Origin: an uncultured Micavibrio sp. | GTDB lineage: Bacteria; Pseudomonadota; Alphaproteobacteria; Micavibrionales; UBA1664 | Assembly (NCBI GenBank): GCA_937896295.1 | Contig: CALBME010000001.1 | Coordinates: 1-10,290 of the forward strand | Length of the DNA: 10,290 bases | Reading direction: 5' to 3' | Shown: positions 7,413-10,290 of the stretch, piece by piece | Layout: every line of letters begins with the position of its first letter | Numbering within the stretch: position 1 is the first letter of the stretch | Notes under the pieces: model-generated | What the model was told of the DNA's origin: nothing | Database searches by the model: none | Seen by the model: the letters and a program-made list of their open reading frames with translations, nothing else | Position numbers and translations under genes: made by a program

Positions 7413-8345
7413 ATGACCATAAACGCTCTCGAAATCACCTCGCTCGTCAAAACATATAAAGGCACGAAAAAGTCGCCGGAAAAACGTGCGCTTGAAGGCG
7501 TCGACCTTGCGATCCCGCGCGGCTCGATCTTCGGCCTGCTTGGTCCCAACGGTGCGGGTAAATCGACGCTCATCAATATTCTGGCGGGGCTGGTGACGAA
7601 AACATCAGGCAAGGCGATTGTCTGGGGCCACGATCTGGATGTGGACTCCCGCGCCGTGCGGTCTTCCATCGGCGTAGTGCCGCAGGAAATCAACTTCGAT
7701 CCCTTTTTTACCCCGCTGCAGATCCTCGACATTCAGGCCGGCATGTACGGCGTGCCTGCGGGCAAACGCAAAAGCATGGAATTGCTGGAACTCGTCGGCC
7801 TTGCCGACAAGGCGCACGCTTATACCCGCCAGCTCTCGGGCGGCATGCGGCGCCGCCTGATGGTGGCCAAGGCCATGGTCCACACGCCGCCGATCCTGAT
7901 TCTGGACGAACCCACCGCGGGCGTCGACGTGGAACTGCGCAAACAGCTATGGGCCAACGTGCGTGCCCTCAATCAGGCGGGCACGACCATCATCCTTACG
8001 ACGCATTATCTTGAAGAAGCCGAAGAACTCTGCGATCGCATCGCCATCATCAACAAGGGCCGCATCGTCACCAACCAGGCGACAAAAGACCTGCTGGGGC
8101 ATGTCGAAAGCAAGGACATCAGTTTCCAGCTTGAACGCGACGTAGCCACACTGCCCGCCGGTCTGAGCGGTTATAACGCGCGCCTGACCGGCCCGCGCAG
8201 CATCGCCATCACCTACAGCCCGAAGGATGTAAAGGTCGAAACCCTCATTTCGGCCGTATCGGCCACGGGCCTCGGGATTGCTGACATCACAACAAAATCG
8301 CCCGACCTCGAGGACGTATTCCTGCAGCTGACGCGCGCGGCCTGA
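7413..8345 (+). CDS. ABC-2 type transporter ATP-binding protein (YadG-like)
   Basis: Cytoplasmic ATPase that powers an ABC-2 type exporter; substrate unknown. It has 310 aa, the usual length for YadG-like ATPases. Motifs in order: Walker A GPNGAGKST (44-52), Q-loop Q91, signature LSGGM (141-145), Walker B ILILDE (161-166), D-loop AGVD (169-172), H-loop H198 in TTHYLEEAE. The C-terminal part (about 225-310) is the variable domain common in this subfamily and ends in DLEDVFLQLT, also typical. ATG 7413 is the first in-frame Met and gives a normal N-terminus, yet no Shine-Dalgarno sequence precedes it and the upstream terminator ends only 28 bases before. A leaderless message is possible. The permease usually encoded next to it is absent: the next gene is a convergent sugar transferase. 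It may pair with a permease encoded elsewhere. Family assignment is firm. Confidence 0.95.
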   Translation: MTINALEITSLVKTYKGTKKSPEKRALEGVDLAIPRGSIFGLLGPNGAGKSTLINILAGLVTKTSGKAIVWGHDLDVDSRAVRSSIGVVPQEINFDPFFTPLQILDIQAGMYGVPAGKRKSMELLELVGLADKAHAYTRQLSGGMRRRLMVAKAMVHTPPILILDEPTAGVDVELRKQLWANVRALNQAGTTIILTTHYLEEAEELCDRIAIINKGRIVTNQATKDLLGHVESKDISFQLERDVATLPAGLSGYNARLTGPRSIAITYSPKDVKVETLISAVSATGLGIADITTKSPDLEDVFLQLTRAA

Positions 8346-8346
8346 A

Positions 8347-8976
8347 TTACGGCATTACGGGCGCATGCGGAACACGGGGCCGCACGCGCGGTGTCGCATA
8401 GTCGTAGCGACGCTCGATATTATTGATCAGCACCGCAAACGGCGTCCGCACCAGAAGGACGAAATCGCGTGCCAGTGCGCCTCGCTTCCGGCGGCCTTCC
8501 ACGTAATCGGCATTCAGCTTGTTGGCAACGGCCGCGGGTATGGGCAGTTTTGCGACCTGCGTGGGCCCTGTCATGCCGGGCAGCACCTCGTACCGAAGCG
8601 CGCCGATGGGGACGGTGTTCAAATCCGTGCGCGGGCGGGGGCCGACGATACTCATATCCCCCTTCAGCACGTTATAAAACTGAGGGACTTCATCCAGCTT
8701 CGACAGGCGCAGAAATCGCCCGAAATGCGTGATGCGGTCCGCCTCCGGCAAAAGGGCGCCGTTTTCATCGTATAAAAGCCTGTAACTGGGAAACTTAAAG
8801 ATCTCAAAAGGAACGGTATTCAGGCCATATCGCGTCTGCCTGAAAATAACCGGCCGGCGCAGCAGCACCTTCACCCCCACTGCCGTGGCCAGCATGACCG
8901 GCGACAGGACCACCAGCGCCGCCGAAGCCGCAGCCACGTCAAAAGCACGTTTTAAGCTTAACTTTTGGAATCTCAT
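8347..8976 (-). CDS. Polyprenyl-phosphate sugar-1-phosphate transferase (bacterial sugar transferase family)
   Basis: Membrane enzyme that moves a sugar-1-phosphate from a nucleotide sugar to undecaprenyl phosphate, the first step of making an exopolysaccharide, O-antigen or glycoprotein glycan; the sugar cannot be told. At 209 aa it is a minimal PglC-like enzyme with one N-terminal hydrophobic segment (about 13-38, with a central Pro, as in re-entrant helices) and no extra membrane domain. Family motifs: KRAFD (9-13), the catalytic pair D95-E96 in SKLDEVPQ, GDMSIVGPRP (106-115) and PGMTGPTQV (133-141). The usual KFRSM-type motif reads KFPSYR (61-66), a deviation. ATG 8976 lacks a clear ribosome site; TTG 8991 with a distant AGG would add five residues. 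It ends one base from the ABC ATPase stop, on the opposite strand. No glycosyltransferase or polymerase gene is nearby, so the locus is not a complete glycan cluster. Confidence 0.92.
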   Translation of the reverse strand: MRFQKLSLKRAFDVAAASAALVVLSPVMLATAVGVKVLLRRPVIFRQTRYGLNTVPFEIFKFPSYRLLYDENGALLPEADRITHFGRFLRLSKLDEVPQFYNVLKGDMSIVGPRPRTDLNTVPIGALRYEVLPGMTGPTQVAKLPIPAAVANKLNADYVEGRRKRGALARDFVLLVRTPFAVLINNIERRYDYATPRVRPRVPHAPVMP

Positions 8977-9019
8977 GCGTAACCATGGCAAAACTTATGA
9001 AACCTGCGCAAGTTTGATT

Positions 9020-9048
9020 CTGGAATTCATATTGCGTTCCAGCATAAA
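9020..9048 (+). promoter_or_regulatory. Candidate leu promoter with an inverted repeat in the spacer region
   Basis: CTGGAA (9020-9025) and CATAAA (9043-9048) are 17 bases apart and could act as -35 and -10, starting RNA near 9055, just ahead of the leader peptide. CTGGAA is also the left arm of an inverted repeat whose right arm TTCCAG is 9037-9042, directly against the -10. Match to the consensus is modest, so this rests mainly on position. Confidence 0.4.
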
Positions 9049-9067
9049 AACATGCTTTTCTAGGCTC

Positions 9068-9112
9068 ATGATGACGGCCACCGCCCTCCTCCTTCGACTT
9101 ACGAACCCCTAA
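9068..9112 (+). CDS. Leucine-rich leader peptide of leuA (putative attenuator peptide)
   Basis: A 14-codon frame, MMTATALLLRLTNP, runs from ATG 9068 (or ATG 9071, better placed 6 bases after AGG at 9062-9064) to TAA 9110-9112. Four codons are Leu (CTC, CTC, CTT and, after one Arg, CTT), although CTG is the commoner Leu codon in nearby genes. It lies 85 bases before leuA. A control Leu-codon run before a leucine synthesis gene is the hallmark of ribosome-mediated attenuation: scarce charged Leu-tRNA stalls the ribosome and changes RNA folding. The stop codon sits inside the stem of the following hairpin (9105-9132), so ribosome position would affect it. No T-run follows that hairpin, so a classical intrinsic terminator is not visible and the exact mechanism is open. 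Confidence 0.72.
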   Translation: MMTATALLLRLTNP

Positions 9113-9148
9113 GCAATCAAAGCTTCAGGGGTCTTGCCGCATCCGGCA
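9105..9148 (+). promoter_or_regulatory. leuA leader hairpins
   Basis: ACCCCTAAGC (9105-9114) pairs with GCTT-C-AGGGGT (9122-9132) as 10 bp with one bulged C and a 7-base loop. A second small hairpin pairs TGCCG (9135-9139) with CGGCA (9144-9148) around CATC. The first includes the last bases and stop of the leader peptide. Neither is followed by a T-run. The leuA ribosome site GAGGG (9184-9188) could pair with CCCTC (9084-9088), which overlaps the first Leu codon, giving a possible translational switch; this pairing is only 5 bp. Confidence 0.5.
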
Positions 9149-9197
9149 CATCACGCATAAAAACCATCACATTCAAATATTACGAGGGACGACTCAT

Positions 9198-10052
9198 ATG
9201 TCATCGCTGATTGACGATATTAAGAAAGACAACGCCCGTGTCGTGATTTTCGACACCACCCTGCGCGACGGCGAACAATCGCCCGGCTGCTCCATGAACC
9301 TCGAGGAGAAGCTGAAAATGGCCGAGATTCTGGAGACCATGGGTGTCGACGTCATCGAGGCCGGCTTCCCCATCGCCAGTCCCGGCGACTTCGAAGCCGT
9401 ACAGGAAATTGCCAAACGCTCCAAAAATGCCGTTATTGCCGGCCTGTCACGTGCCGTACAGCGCGATCTCGACGCCGCCATCAACGCGGTGAAGCCTGCC
9501 GCACGCCAGCGCATTCATACGTTTATCTCCACCAGCCCGCTGCATATGAAATACAAACTGCAGAAAGAACCGCACGAGGTGCTGGAAGCGATACAATGGT
9601 CGGTCGCCTACGCACGTAATCACGTCGAAGACGTCGAATGGTCCGCCGAAGACGCAACCCGCACCGAGTTCGACTTCCTCTGCAAGGCGATCGACGTGGC
9701 GATCCAGTCCGGCGCCACCGTCATCAACGTCCCCGACACGGTCGGCTATTCGCACCCAGCCGAATACGGCGCGCTGATCCGCCGCCTGATCGAGAACATT
9801 CCGGACTCCGACAAAGTCATCTGGTCCACCCACTGCCACAACGATCTCGGCCTCGCGGTCGCCAACTCCCTGTCTGCCGTGATTAACGGCGCACGCCAGG
9901 TGGAATGCACGATCAATGGTCTGGGTGAGCGCGCGGGCAACTGCTCGCTCGAAGAGATCGTGATGGCGATCAACGTGCGCAACGACAAGTTCCCCTACTG
10001 GAACAAGATCGACACCACGCAGCTCACCCGCGCCTCGAAGCTGGTGTCGGCC
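9198..10052 (+). CDS. leuA: 2-isopropylmalate synthase, N-terminal 285 residues, broken by chimeric junction
   Basis: First committed enzyme of leucine synthesis: joins acetyl-CoA and 2-oxoisovalerate to give 2-isopropylmalate. ATG 9198 follows GAGGGA (9184-9189) at 8 bases. The HMGL-like TIM barrel begins with DTTLRDGEQSPG (19-30; D19 is a metal ligand), continues through EAGFPIASPGD (54-64), and includes the ligands H212 and H214 in HCHNDLG and NGLGERAGN (240-248). The match runs to LTRASKLVSA (276-285). The family then continues with a segment ending in an AHESGIHQDG-type motif and a C-terminal allosteric domain, about 510-520 residues in all. Here the expected sequence stops and unrelated protein sequence follows in the same phase, with no stop codon up to the window end. 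The end given is where the family match ends, not a stop codon. The intact gene presumably continues in the true genome. Leu leader upstream. Confidence 0.93.
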
Positions 10053-10139
10053 AAGGCCGCCCACGGGCACGCGGTCCACGTCGATGCGCAGGACCTCGAA
10101 CCCGGCACCACGTACTGGTACCGCTTCCGCCTCGGCGAC
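10053..10139 (+). pseudogene. PhoD-type phosphatase fragment inside the chimeric segment
   Basis: In phase with leuA, residues 286-314 read as HAVHVDAQDLEPGTTYWYRF and its flanks. This resembles the end of the N-terminal fibronectin-like domain of PhoD-type alkaline phosphatases, where a GLEPG-x-x-YWYRF pattern precedes the catalytic domain. It has no place in 2-isopropylmalate synthase. Both ends are cut, with no start or stop. A fibronectin type III domain of another secreted protein is a less likely reading. It most likely came from a different organism through assembly or library chimerism, together with the transketolase start that follows. Confidence 0.5.
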
Positions 10140-10167
10140 CCACCTCCCACGCCCACCGGCGCAGCGC

Positions 10168-10290
10168 ATGGCCACCTCGAAGCAAGCAGACCCCTCCCTG
10201 ATGGCCAACGCCGTTCGCGCGCTGGCGATGGACGCCGTGCAACAGGCCAACTCGGGCCACCCCGGCGCGCCGATGGGCATGGCCGAGATC
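10168..10290 (+). CDS. tkt: Transketolase, first 41 residues (runs off the window)
   Basis: From ATG 10168, one frame off leuA, 41 codons read to the window edge. They contain LMANAVRALAMDAVQQANSG followed by HPGAPMGMAEI, the transketolase N-terminus, in which the His of SGHPG contacts the thiamine-diphosphate site. The enzyme moves two-carbon units in the pentose phosphate pathway. The wording is closest to what I recall of betaproteobacterial transketolases, which is a memory-based impression. GC of the last 240 bases is 72%, against 60% in leuA. No clear ribosome site precedes the ATG. It is probably foreign to the rest of the window. Confidence 0.85.
   Translation, partial: MATSKQADPSLMANAVRALAMDAVQQANSGHPGAPMGMAEI

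Noticed and set aside
8885..9112. 75-codon plus-strand frame ending in the leu leader peptide
   Set aside because: Its first part overlaps the start of the divergent sugar transferase gene; only the last 14 codons, after the AGG at 9062, make sense as a leader peptide.
9447..10280. 277-codon minus-strand frame opposite leuA and the chimeric edge
   Set aside because: It spans the chimeric junction and lies antisense to well-matched leuA, so it cannot be a real gene.
9198..10290. A single leuA-PhoD fusion protein open to the window end
   Set aside because: The phase continues by chance; the added part lacks the rest of both enzymes, GC jumps from 60% to 72%, and a transketolase start follows in another frame.

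Overview
The window looks like chromosomal DNA of an alphaproteobacterium. The evidence is an RNase E with a long insertion inside its S1 domain and a C-terminal GWW motif, divergent from an AMIN/Amidase_3 cell-wall amidase, an rne/amiC arrangement found in many alphaproteobacteria. GC was counted at 60% in part of leuA (9781-10020). The order cannot be fixed from this sequence. Most of the window is ordinary housekeeping DNA. I see no phage, insertion sequence, CRISPR array, tRNA or rRNA.

Layout, left to right. (1) 1-2469 (+) is the 3' part of a large unrecognised protein with a glycine-rich hydrophobic segment and Pro/Ala-rich linkers; it begins left of the window. (2) A two-way terminator (2482-2510) separates it from convergent rne, 2526-5333 (-). 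(3) A 339-bp divergent interval holds two overlapping inverted repeats that would lie in the rne leader. (4) amiC, 5673-6968 (+), encodes a secreted Zn amidase. (5) A 61-codon lipoprotein gene, 7137-7322 (+), has its own ribosome site and a strong terminator. (6) An ABC-2 type ATPase, 7413-8345 (+), has no permease beside it. (7) A small sugar-phosphate transferase gene, 8347-8976 (-), meets it tail to tail with one base between them. (8) A 221-bp divergent interval carries a candidate leu promoter, an inverted repeat between its -35 and -10, and a leader peptide gene with four Leu codons among its 14 codons. (9) leuA starts at 9198 (+).

The right edge is abnormal. leuA matches its family only to about codon 285 (near 10052). 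An in-phase stretch that looks like part of a PhoD-type phosphatase follows, and then, in another frame, the first 41 codons of a transketolase (10168-10290). These last 240 bases are 72% GC by direct count, against 60% just before. I read this as an assembly or library chimera with DNA of another organism, not a real fusion gene.

No new multi-gene system is evident. The items most worth a second look are the leu leader region, the right-edge chimera, the doubly RG-rich RNase E, and the unrecognised protein at the left edge. Functionally the genes cover RNA decay (rne), septal wall cleavage (amiC), envelope glycan or lipid work (transferase, ABC ATPase, lipoprotein) and leucine synthesis (leuA).
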